From assembly GCF_035440685.1 (NCBI RefSeq), contig NZ_DAORMW010000004.1: 64,000 nt of DNA, one strand, 5' to 3'. The notes beneath the pieces are model-generated. The model saw nothing but the letters and a program-made list of their open reading frames with translations, did no database searches and was not told the origin of the DNA. The stretch comes from Accumulibacter appositus (GTDB lineage: Bacteria > Pseudomonadota > Gammaproteobacteria > Burkholderiales > Rhodocyclaceae). How positions within the stretch are numbered: the stretch's first letter is position 1; the number at the start of each line of letters is the position of its first letter. The position numbers and the translations under genes were made by a program. Positions 1-8,214 of the stretch are shown piece by piece.

Positions 1-673
1 TGTCGTTGCTGTAGCCGAGGTCGGACTCCAGTTCGATGCCACGCGCACGCTCGACATGCAATTCATAGGCGCCCGGCGTGGCGCTGTTCCCGTTTCGGCC
101 CACCTGAACGTAATAGACACCGGTCGCGGTGACCGTGTAGTGGCTGATCGCCGCATCCGTTCCCGGACCGCCGTTGTCGTCCGAGGTGATCCCGCTGCCG
201 CTGCCATCGCCGAGCCATAGATACGGGTCCATGTCACTCGTCGGCGTATCGACACTCACGGAAATGACGTCGCCCTGCTGCAGTTGCAGCCGCCACCAGT
301 CCGGGTCCGACCAATAGTCGCCGCTGATCGCCGGCTGTTGCTGACCCTCCGCACGGCCAATCGCCAGGCCGCTGCCGAGCGGATCCTCGGTGAGCGGCAT
401 GACCGTCGCGGTCAGCAGGGAGTTGTTCTCTGGCTCGTTTTCCTGAAGCAGCGTTGACGCCGCCGGGAGCACATCACCCGACAGCAGCAATCGCTGTTCG
501 AGGCTCTCGAAGAAGATCTTGCGGGCCGCTGCTGCTGCGATAGCTGCTCGTTCTGGCTTGTCAGCAAACGGCCAGGGTAGCTTGAGCGCACTTCGTAGGG
601 CGCTGGTGAGCCTGGATAGGGCAAATGAGGCTCGCGAAGAAGTGACATCGAAGACAGGAGGACGGCGACCCAT
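1..673 (-). CDS. LEPR-XLL / PPC-domain secreted protein, N-terminal part (partial)
   Basis: This reading frame is open from an ATG at 673 to the left edge, so only the first 224 codons are present. The start is fixed by an AAAGGAG Shine-Dalgarno at 685-679, five bases upstream. After a basic N-terminus (MGRRPPVFDV) and an alanine run, the motif FESLEQRLLLSGD lies near residues 52-64. It is a variant of the LEPR-XLL signature that marks the N-terminus of very large secreted repetitive proteins. About residues 100-205 resemble a bacterial pre-peptidase C-terminal (PPC) beta-sandwich, with a DYWSDPDWWRLQLQQGD stretch and YYVQVGRNGN near the end. The giant gene in this window has the same N-terminal motif. 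The catalytic part, if any, lies outside the window, so the overall function is unknown; secretion is inferred from the domain family. The BTAD regulator upstream is on the same strand with a 378-nt gap. Confidence 0.75.
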   Translation of the reverse strand, partial: MGRRPPVFDVTSSRASFALSRLTSALRSALKLPWPFADKPERAAIAAAAARKIFFESLEQRLLLSGDVLPAASTLLQENEPENNSLLTATVMPLTEDPLGSGLAIGRAEGQQQPAISGDYWSDPDWWRLQLQQGDVISVSVDTPTSDMDPYLWLGDGSGSGITSDDNGGPGTDAAISHYTVTATGVYYVQVGRNGNSATPGAYELHVERARGIELESDLGYSND

Positions 674-1051
674 TTCGGCTCCTTTCCAAGCACGGCGCCT
701 TGTGATCGACGGCTCGCTCGACCGGCAAAGCGCAATACGATGAAAAACCTTGGCGTGGCGGGAGCAACGCGGGCAGCCAGGAGCGATCATCGGTCCCTGC
801 GCGAATCGGCAAGGCCCTCACGCGGGCTTCTCCGACGCGCTTGGGGAACATGCTGAGCACCGCGACGCTTCCCCCGCTCTCCCTACCCGTACCCCGTACG
901 AGCAGCACAAAGACGCCATCAATATCGCATGACCCTTCTTACAGCTTGCATACACAAGGGCAGATTTCTGCAATAAATCGGCGTCCTGACGTGACGAGCG
1001 GCGCGATGGGGCCGTCGTTGGGGAAAGCGGACGGAAGCGTCTGGCTTTCTT
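674..1051. other. Intergenic region between BTAD regulator and LEPR-XLL gene
   Basis: No convincing gene is seen in either strand. It must hold the leader of the minus-strand LEPR-XLL gene, whose Shine-Dalgarno is at 679-685. I could not identify a promoter or terminator with confidence. Confidence 0.5.
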
Positions 1052-4000
1052 TCAGCCGCTGAAGCCGTCCTGTAAGCGCGACAGACTTTCGATGGCTTCA
1101 CGGATCGCTTCCGTCGCCGGGGATGGCGTCGCCTGCAGTCCACCCGACAAGGCTTTGCGGCATTGCGCATAGACGCGCAGCGCCTCGGCGCGCTCGCCGA
1201 GTTGTTGCAGACAGCCCATGAGACGGCGGTAGAAGGGTTCGGCGAGCGGTTCGAGGATGATGGCACGCCGGTAATGCGTGACCGCTCTATCCCAGAATTG
1301 TCCGGCTTCGAGACGTCTGCCGATGCCATCGACCACATTCAGCAGCCTATCGCGCAAACGCTCCTGTCGCCGCGAGGCCCAGGGGTGAGCGCTTTCGTGT
1401 TCGAGGAAGTCGCCATGGTAGAAGTCCAGCAAGGTGTCGTTTCGCGCCAGCAGGTCCTCGGTGTCGGAGTCCCCTGGGTGAAGAAGACCCTCTTCACTCG
1501 CACCGAGCAGCCGTTCAAAGCACCATACGTCGACCCAGCACAACATCGGGTTCAACGTCAGCCGGCCGCCCTCGATGATCAGTGAATCGTCGTGGCCGAG
1601 CAGTCGGCGCAAGCGCAGAAGAGCAGTGTCGAAGGCCCCGCGCCCACTCTTGCTCTCGGCCTCGGGCCAAAGACAGCCGATCAGTCTGGCTATCGCGACT
1701 TGGCGCCCTCCGAAGGAAAGTAGCGCCTGCAACAGCTCGATCGGTTTGTGCTGCAGCGGGCTGGTTTCGGCAATGGGCCGGCCATCGACGACCAGACTGA
1801 AACGCCCGAGGGTGTAGATTCTCACCGGCCATGGCCAGCCGTCCACTTCAAGAGCGGGTGGCTTGAGCTTCCTCGCGCGGATCAGGCGGCGAGCGTAGTC
1901 GGGGGCGATGTCATGCGCCAGGGCAAAGGCACAAAGCCGCGCCATGACCGCCGGTCGAAAGCTGTTGTGGTTGAGGTAGTCGCGTGCGGCACCGACGGTG
2001 AAAGCGCTCTCGAGCGCCTTGGCACAAGCGTCCTCGTCGCCGGCGTCGAGAGCGAACAGAGCTGCGCAGAGGTCGGCCTGAAAAGACAGGATGCCACTGT
2101 CCATCGCCAGGGCGATCTGGCGGCCATGCTCAAGCACGGGCCGTGCTTCAAGTGTCCGTCCCACAGCATGCAGCGCCTGCGCGCGGGCGAGCGCGCCGAG
2201 CGCCTCCTGCTGTGGTCCGCCATAGCGAAGGGAAATGGCGTTGGCGGTTTCGATGTGGGCCAGGGCTGGCGCGCCTTCGCCGTCACTCAGGCTGGCCAGG
2301 CAGGCGAGGTAGTGGAAGTGTGCAACGTCGATCTTGCGCTTCGAATCGAGCGATTTTTTTAGTCGCGCGAGAGCGGTACGACCGCGGCTGAGTTCACCGT
2401 TGTTCAGGCGCGCGTACACGAGCAGCGCGCCGAGCATGAAATCCCACATGCGCAGGTGCTTCTCGCGTGCCAGTTTGCCGCCGCTCTCGGCGGCCGCCGC
2501 CGCCTGTTCGCTCTCGCCGCGACTCCAGTGGTGCATCGAGCGCAAAGCCCAGAGCAACGCCCCGGTGAGTGGCGCGAGCCTTGTTCCTGCCGGAGGTTCG
2601 ATCGCTTTCATCAGACGATCGAGTTCGACGTTCAAGCCGACGCCGACGGTGTAGTGGATTTGCAGGTTGCAGGCGAGTTGGATGCGCTGATTGGGGTCGA
2701 CACAGGCCTCGATGTGCAACAACAGACGCTTGGCCCAAACATGGATTGTCGGGTTCTGCGGACGACGAAAGAGCAAAGCACCGAACATGCTGGCAGCGAA
2801 GCGCGCCGCGTGCTTATCGGCCGGCGCGCCAAATTCGCCGAGGAGAGCCTTCGCCTCGTCGAGCCAGTGATCGAGCTTGCTGAAATCCGCCCACTCGAGA
2901 CAGATCAGATCGACGTTTGCAGACCAGGCGAGAAAAGAACCCTCACCAAGATGCCGTTCTCTGAACAGAGCATAGGAATCCTCGAGGCGCCGCTGGCCAG
3001 CGGGCGGATCGAAGGGCAGCAGCGCCACACCCTGCCAGTAGCTGAGCCACGGATCGCCAGTGACGTTCGCTTCGGGAAAGGCGTCGAGCCACACCGACAG
3101 GGTCCGGTGCCAGCCGCGGTCGACGAGATTCGACGCCTGTTCGAGCACCAGACGCTGCAACTCATCCCATTGGTGGCCAGAAATGAGCACCTGCGCCGCG
3201 GCGTCGACTTCGCCGCTCTGCGCCAGAAGGGCGGCGGCCTGGCGCCCGATGCCCTCGCGCTCTTCGCCCGGTAAGGCAGACTCGGCGCGCAGCAGCAGGA
3301 ATTCGCGCAGCAAGGGATGAAAGCGATAATGAAACTCTCCATCGACGCCGTGCGCCGACGTGAAGATATTGTCAGCGTGCATCGTTGCGAGAATCTGGGC
3401 TGCCTCGGGGCTGGCGACAAGCTTGCAAGCCATCGCCGGGCTGATGCGCGGCAGATACGCGAGCTTGAGGAGGACACCACGGACTTCTTCTGACTGGCGG
3501 TCGAAGACCTCTTTCGCCAGAAACTCGAAAAGCGCGCTGCCCCTGGCGAGCCGAGCGTCGGCGGCCGGCAAGGAATCGGGAGCCTCCAACTGCAGTAGCA
3601 GCTTGACACCGGCGGGCCAGCCGCCGGTCATCTGGTGCAAGTGGCGCATCTGATCGATGCTGCGCATCCGGCCTCCGGCGGCGGCGAGTCGCTGCACGGC
3701 GATGGACTCCTCCTCGGTAAACGACAGCTCTTCCGCGTCCAGCACCGCCAGATAGCCGTTGGCCCGCAAACGCGCGCTGTCACCACTGGGCCGCGTACGG
3801 CTGGTAATGATCACGCGGACGTTTTCGGGCGCTTCGCGGATCGCGGCCCGCAGAAGCTTGCGAAACCCGGGCGAAGCGAGCGCTTCGTGACTGTTGTCGA
3901 CGACGAGAATGCGCAGACTTCTGCTGCAGGCGTACAGCGCAGCGAAAAAGCTGCTGAAGAATGACCCCTCGTCAGCGTTCAGGGTCGGCGGAAGCGAAGG

Positions 4001-4297
4001 GAGTTGACTGCAGGCCCGCGGCGCAATGCGGGCCGCAGCGAGGCGAAGGTAATGGCAACACGCCGCGGGATCGATATCGCTGCCGTCAACGTGGTACCAG
4101 AGGGCTGGCAACTTCCGCGCACTGAGGTAGCTGGCGATCAAGGTCGTCTTGCCAGCGCCGGCAACACCGCTCACCCACACCGCCGGATGTTCCAGACATT
4201 CGTCGAGGCGCTGAAACAAGCGCTCGCGAGGATGAACGCGAGCGAGCCGCGGGCGGCTCAACTTCGCCAAGCCTGGTGACATCCCCCGGACAGTCAT
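1052..4297 (-). CDS. STAND-ATPase transcriptional regulator with C-terminal BTAD domain (MalT/AfsR-like)
   Basis: A 1081-aa predicted cytoplasmic transcriptional activator. Residues 44-51 (GVAGAGKT) form a Walker A loop and residues about 128-135 (LRILVVDN) a Walker B, as in MalT-type STAND NTPases. A long helical TPR-like middle follows. From about residue 824 (VRIYTLGRFSLVVDG) comes an OmpR-like winged helix and then a bacterial transcriptional activator domain (BTAD) with its TPR helices. In this family ligand binding drives ATP-dependent oligomerisation and DNA binding. The ligand and targets here are unknown. I chose the ATG at 4297 because GGAG lies nine bases upstream and homology-like sequence begins there. 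The frame stays open to 4888, but that extension is antisense to a gene remnant. The minus-strand neighbour downstream is the LEPR-XLL gene, a possible target by position only. Confidence 0.85.
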   Translation of the reverse strand: MTVRGMSPGLAKLSRPRLARVHPRERLFQRLDECLEHPAVWVSGVAGAGKTTLIASYLSARKLPALWYHVDGSDIDPAACCHYLRLAAARIAPRACSQLPSLPPTLNADEGSFFSSFFAALYACSRSLRILVVDNSHEALASPGFRKLLRAAIREAPENVRVIITSRTRPSGDSARLRANGYLAVLDAEELSFTEEESIAVQRLAAAGGRMRSIDQMRHLHQMTGGWPAGVKLLLQLEAPDSLPAADARLARGSALFEFLAKEVFDRQSEEVRGVLLKLAYLPRISPAMACKLVASPEAAQILATMHADNIFTSAHGVDGEFHYRFHPLLREFLLLRAESALPGEEREGIGRQAAALLAQSGEVDAAAQVLISGHQWDELQRLVLEQASNLVDRGWHRTLSVWLDAFPEANVTGDPWLSYWQGVALLPFDPPAGQRRLEDSYALFRERHLGEGSFLAWSANVDLICLEWADFSKLDHWLDEAKALLGEFGAPADKHAARFAASMFGALLFRRPQNPTIHVWAKRLLLHIEACVDPNQRIQLACNLQIHYTVGVGLNVELDRLMKAIEPPAGTRLAPLTGALLWALRSMHHWSRGESEQAAAAAESGGKLAREKHLRMWDFMLGALLVYARLNNGELSRGRTALARLKKSLDSKRKIDVAHFHYLACLASLSDGEGAPALAHIETANAISLRYGGPQQEALGALARAQALHAVGRTLEARPVLEHGRQIALAMDSGILSFQADLCAALFALDAGDEDACAKALESAFTVGAARDYLNHNSFRPAVMARLCAFALAHDIAPDYARRLIRARKLKPPALEVDGWPWPVRIYTLGRFSLVVDGRPIAETSPLQHKPIELLQALLSFGGRQVAIARLIGCLWPEAESKSGRGAFDTALLRLRRLLGHDDSLIIEGGRLTLNPMLCWVDVWCFERLLGASEEGLLHPGDSDTEDLLARNDTLLDFYHGDFLEHESAHPWASRRQERLRDRLLNVVDGIGRRLEAGQFWDRAVTHYRRAIILEPLAEPFYRRLMGCLQQLGERAEALRVYAQCRKALSGGLQATPSPATEAIREAIESLSRLQDGFSG

Positions 4298-4447
4298 GCG
4301 ATTCGCGCTCCTGTCGCTGCGTCCGCATCGGTGACCTGAGGCAAGAACGCCGAATAACCGTACGACGAAGATAGCATTCGCGCATGCTGCGGGCAAGGCG
4401 AACATTCTGGGTCGGGGTACCTGGCTCAACGCCCCGTATCGGCCAGT

Positions 4448-5111
4448 ATGCATGCCACCGAAGCGCCGCTGGCTGAAGCGATTGCGAGGCCGAGCGGCGA
4501 CCCGAAAGCGATCACGTCCCCCGAAACCGTCGCCAACATCGACATCGTCGCCTTCACGCGCGAGAAGGTGGCGCCGATGGTGCGTGGCCTGTTCCCGGCT
4601 TGCGAACAGGCGGCGGTCCTCAATCTGCTCGAACGCTCGGTCATTCTTGTCACTCCGGCCACGATCGATGCGCAGCTGCAAAACACGCCATGGCTGGCCA
4701 CCGCCTGGCACCTGGCGAACCTCCATCCGGCGGGACTGGGCGCGGACCTGCTTGCCGAGGACGCTCCCGGCCTGCTGGGTCTGAGCGAGAAAACGACCTG
4801 CTACCTGTCGGCAGCCTCTTTCGACGCGCCCGGTCGCTTCGAAGACGTTTTTTGCGCACGAGGCGGCGCACATCTTCCACAACTGCAAGCGCGAGACGTT
4901 CGCCTACACCTGCGAGGCCTACAGCCGACTACATGCGCTCGACGACGGCCCGAAGGAGAGGCAGCGGCTGCTCGCGGAACACGAGCAGGGAGCAATGCCG
5001 CCCGATGAACGCGTGGATGCGCTGGAGTACCTGGATATCCTGCGCGAGGCCGTCGTAGCCCGCATCGACTGGCGCAGCGTGTTCGCCGGCTACAGCGGCC
5101 CTCGCGGTTGA
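4448..5111 (+). pseudogene. Frameshifted copy of an HExxH-motif protein gene (copy 1)
   Basis: The open frame from 4448 matches the gene at 14893 from IDIVAFTREKVAPMVRGL to FDAPGRFED at high DNA identity. It then shifts at a T6 run near 4848. Dropping one T restores the motif AHEAAHIFHNCKRE and a continuous reading to a TGA at 5109-5111. Compared with copy 2 it also lacks 22 codons between two KRET-type repeats, a likely slippage deletion, and its N-terminal part upstream of about 4535 is unrelated. HEAAH is the zinc-binding signature of many metallopeptidases, but I cannot assign a family, so protease activity is a guess. It is convergent with a SapC-like scrap. A real +1 frameshift versus a homopolymer sequencing error cannot be told apart from this sequence. 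Confidence 0.7.
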
Positions 5112-5114
5112 AGC

Positions 5115-5390
5115 CGGAAGGCGACTCGTCGATGCACAGCGTCGACGTCTTGCGATCCGCGCTGGACGAGAAACAAACGGGTAACGCCGAATAAGCGCCG
5201 AAACGTATCTGGCATTCCACTGCTCGCCGAACGTCAGGTAGAGGTTTTTCTCCCTGAGCGCCCCCAGCCCCCGAGCACCCCCACCGGCAATTTCCCGCTC
5301 AGCCGAGCAACACACCCGTTCCGCCGCTTTCCCGACCTCGTCGGCACGCGCCTCGCCCTTGCGCACTTCAACCGGAAGATGGGTCTGCAA
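5115..5390 (-). pseudogene. SapC-family protein remnant
   Basis: On the minus strand, LREKNLYLTFGEQWNARYV followed by IRRYPFV resembles the core of SapC-family proteins (typical pattern: NLYL, WNARYIPA, RRYPF). A frameshift near 5160 then continues as KTSTLCIDESPSGFNREGR, again typical of SapC (CIDE, GFN). The N-terminal third and the whole C-terminal half are missing, and the remnant abuts the convergent HExxH remnant. It is therefore a decayed fragment. The family assignment rests on remembered motif patterns, not a search. Confidence 0.4.
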
Positions 5391-5487
5391 GCGGCAGCGG
5401 ATCGCCAAGGGATTGACCCTCGACCATCAATGGCGTAGCGACCAAGGCAAGAATGGTGATACCATTGCTGCCGTAGGGGGAATGGGG

Positions 5488-6609
5488 ATGGGGAGACACG
5501 GCAGCAGCAGCTTGTTTGCTCTGATCGATATTATCTACAATCGGCAGCCGCCGGTTCACGATCCGCTGGCCCTGATGCCCGAGTGGTTCGACGCCTTGCG
5601 CCCTCTGTTGTCATTCTCGTCGGGCGTCTTCATCCCCATCGACCCGGTTGGCGGCCGTCTGTGCCCGGGTTATGCGCATGATTGTGACCGGCACGCCATG
5701 GGTGACTACCTGGCCCATTACCAGACACTCGATCCCTACGTGATCTGGCAACCTGCGCTCAGAAATCCGGACACCGTGGTTCGCCTGTCGGACGTCACCG
5801 ACATCGGCCGGACGGTGCGCGGGGAATTCGGCGAGTTCATGAATCGCCTTCCCTACTTCCATGCACTGGCAGTGATTCCGCATTTGAGCGGCCTTCCACT
5901 GGGGGCCTTCGCGGTGCACCGGCGTCGTCGGCAACGCGACTTCGACGCGCGCGAGATGGCGCTGTTTCAATGGTTCGTTGGCCATACCGCCACCGCGATC
6001 GACTACCTCACGCTTCAGCGCCAGCGAGACCAGCGGCGCTCGCTGGCAGTCCTGGTAATCTCCTGCGACGGAAGTATCCAGGCGCTGAGTGCTGAAGCGA
6101 TGCAGATTCTCGAATCGCTACCTGACAAGACGCCCCCGCAAATTCTGCCCGGACGGACGGAATCTTTCCGCATCTGGCGCTCTAGCAGCGAGGTTTTCGC
6201 TGTCAGCACACGGCGTGTCGATCCGGTGCGAATCATCGGCCTCGGCCATGTCAGTCGCGTGGCGCCATCGCCGGCAATCGACCGCTTGGCGCGACGGCTG
6301 CGGGTTGCCGCAGGCGAACAGCGCCACCAGTTTGCTGTCACCTTTGAAAAACTCGACGTCAACAAGGAGGTACGCGGCGAGATTTTCGGATTGCAGCTGA
6401 CACCTCAGCAGAAGCGCGTGGCGATCCTCCTGCTCAAGCGCTATGAGCCACGTCAGATTGCCGACATCCTCGCGCTCTCGCCATACACCGTGCGCGAGTA
6501 CGTGAAGGAAATCTATCGCCGGGCTGGCGTTAATGGCTACGACAAACTCATCCGCACGCTATCCGGTGCGACCGCCGGCGGCCCTTCGACGAAGCGCCCA
6601 AGCACTTGA
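5488..6609 (+). CDS. LuxR-family transcriptional regulator
   Basis: A 373-aa protein with a C-terminal LuxR/FixJ-type helix-turn-helix at about residues 303-355 (LTPQQKRVAILL, IADILALSPYTVREYVKEIY). The N-terminal 270 residues look like a globular PAS/GAF-like or autoinducer-like sensor region, but no ligand site is recognisable. Proteins of this layout act as cytoplasmic DNA-binding regulators. The start is uncertain. The frame opens at 5359, with candidate ATGs at 5482 and 5488. I prefer 5488 because GGGGGA at 5476-5481 is then six bases upstream, whereas 5482 would sit almost on it. It lies upstream of a PEP-CTERM protein and a large exoprotein on the same strand, so control of surface proteins is plausible but not shown. 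Confidence 0.8.
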   Translation: MGRHGSSSLFALIDIIYNRQPPVHDPLALMPEWFDALRPLLSFSSGVFIPIDPVGGRLCPGYAHDCDRHAMGDYLAHYQTLDPYVIWQPALRNPDTVVRLSDVTDIGRTVRGEFGEFMNRLPYFHALAVIPHLSGLPLGAFAVHRRRRQRDFDAREMALFQWFVGHTATAIDYLTLQRQRDQRRSLAVLVISCDGSIQALSAEAMQILESLPDKTPPQILPGRTESFRIWRSSSEVFAVSTRRVDPVRIIGLGHVSRVAPSPAIDRLARRLRVAAGEQRHQFAVTFEKLDVNKEVRGEIFGLQLTPQQKRVAILLLKRYEPRQIADILALSPYTVREYVKEIYRRAGVNGYDKLIRTLSGATAGGPSTKRPST

Positions 6610-7222
6610 GCACCGCGATCTCACGAGGTCGCAATTTGCCAAACCTGGCCGTTTGCCCGCCGCCGATTCACTAAAGCTTCGGCAACGCTGACCCGGCCAG
6701 CATGGCCATTGGCAACTGCCAGGATCCCGATCGCCTTTCCTTCACGCGACGAAGGAAACCACACAAGCGGCAGCACCGGCATGACGTGGAAATACCTTCG
6801 AGCGCCCCGGATTGACAGTCGACCAGCACAAAATGAAGCACCCGTTACCCCCCTGTTTTGGGGGGTTGTGGAAAGCGGTGCGAGCCATTAACCTTGGTTT
6901 AATGTAGGGATTTAGAAAATCTTTGGACCGAGACGCCTCTACGGCACACAGGACAGGCGGCAACCCGGGACAAACTCGGATCGCTCCAGAGGGAGCGCAG
7001 TCTGTCCCGCCAAGAGGCTTCTGGGAGGCACTATGCAACAGGTGATCACCCGCATGCGGCGGTCTTCGGCCACCACGAATCTCGCGTGCGTCCGCCAGCG
7101 GTCGCCACAGCCGACCACTTTCACGACACGGTTCTCGGCCGTAACAGCCAACAAGGGATCGGGCTGATCTTGCCTGGCTCGCGATGGCTGCTGCATGGCT
7201 GCTCTGACGAGGAGATACAGAA
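6610..7222. other. Intergenic region upstream of PEP-CTERM gene
   Basis: No gene with coding character is seen. The region contains a C6-N6-G6 hairpin at 6848-6865 and an AT-rich stretch at 6890-6925 that could hold a promoter, but no clear -35/-10 pair was found. GAGGAG at 7209-7214 is the ribosome site of the next gene. Confidence 0.5.
6847..6866. terminator. Strong GC hairpin downstream of luxR-type gene (terminator-like)
   Basis: Six C, a TGTTTT loop and six G, closed by an A-T pair, form a perfect 7-bp stem. It lacks a proper U-tract on either strand, and it lies 240 nt after the LuxR gene, so it may be a terminator or simply a leader structure. Confidence 0.3.
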
Positions 7223-7963
7223 ATGACAGCAATGAAAGCTCATTGGCCGCACGCTTTCACAATGACTATGGCGATCATGTTGTGCACGTGGTCCATTGAG
7301 ACACCAGCCGCGATAGTAACCAGCGACTGCGCAAGCATTAATCGATTCTGTACCCTGGACGAACTCGTGGGCGGCGGAAGCATGCGGATCAATGACCAAG
7401 TTTTCGCCAACTGGAGTGCCGACGACGAGTACACCGTGGCACCCGTCGACATGTCGTTGGTCAGCGTGATTCCTTTGGACGACCAGGCTCTAAATCCTGG
7501 CTTCCAACTCGTGACGAATGGCGCCATGAGGGTCACCGGGTTCGACTACATCGACATCAACCTCGCTTTCTATGTTTCGGTCGTCAGCGGCGCCTCACCA
7601 ATCGTCGGCAGTTCTCTGGAGCTCTCGGCGCTCGAATTCGGTGCCGGCAACGTTGGCGGAATTGTTGCCGTTTCCAGCGACGTCATTACCGCGAACGGCA
7701 TCGACGTCCTTGGTGAGCAGGACGTATTGGAAATCGTTTCCCTGCCTTCGCTGCTCTCCGATTCGATCGACTTCGCTTCGCAAACAGCGCTTCTGGTCCA
7801 GACGAACATCCTCATCACCGGTGAGAACCTGCCGGATACCGTCGCACTCGGCAGCTTCATGCAGCGCTTCCGCCAAACGGCGCTACCCGAGCCGCCATTG
7901 CTACCGCTCCTGGGGCTCACCCTGCTCTTGCTGTGGCGTAGGCGGCACCGCTCGCCGCTGTAG
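7223..7963 (+). CDS. PEP-CTERM sorting-domain exported protein
   Basis: A 246-aa predicted exported protein. The N-terminus has a hydrophobic signal-peptide core (residues about 12-30, ending near ETPAAIV). The C-terminus has the tripartite PEP-CTERM layout: LPEPPLLPLLG, a leucine-rich membrane segment, then an RRRHR cluster. PEP-CTERM tails are recognised by exosortase and mark proteins for outer-surface or exopolysaccharide-associated delivery. The exosortase itself is not in this window. The middle is beta-rich and not recognised. GAGGAG at 7209-7214, eight bases upstream, supports the start; a second ATG lies at 7232. The next gene, a large exoprotein, follows after 251 nt on the same strand. 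Confidence 0.8.
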   Translation: MTAMKAHWPHAFTMTMAIMLCTWSIETPAAIVTSDCASINRFCTLDELVGGGSMRINDQVFANWSADDEYTVAPVDMSLVSVIPLDDQALNPGFQLVTNGAMRVTGFDYIDINLAFYVSVVSGASPIVGSSLELSALEFGAGNVGGIVAVSSDVITANGIDVLGEQDVLEIVSLPSLLSDSIDFASQTALLVQTNILITGENLPDTVALGSFMQRFRQTALPEPPLLPLLGLTLLLLWRRRHRSPL

Positions 7964-8214
7964 AAAAACGGACCACTGCCCAAACTGGCCGGCGTCACCA
8001 ACGCCATTTCAGCCTAGTGGGGAGCTCAGATGCAGTCGACCAGAAACGGAGGGCAGGCAGAGGCCCGCGTTCACCGTCGCAAGCTACCCGGAGTTGCGCG
8101 CCCGCAAACCGGGTTCCAGAAACAGCATTCAGCTAGCCGCGCCCTGACAGTCGTTTCTCGTTCCTTGACCATCGGGGTGCTCGACCTTTCATTGTGAGAA
8201 CTTGGGGGAACGTC

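Noticed and set aside
4298..4888. 197-residue N-terminal extension of the BTAD regulator
   Set aside because: Runs antisense to a gene remnant, lacks homology-like sequence, and a good ribosome site precedes ATG 4297.
7185..7205. Possible sigma-54 promoter (TGGCTGCTGCATGGCT) before the PEP-CTERM gene
   Set aside because: GG and GC spacing fits, but the -24 element matches poorly and the leader would be only about 11 nt.
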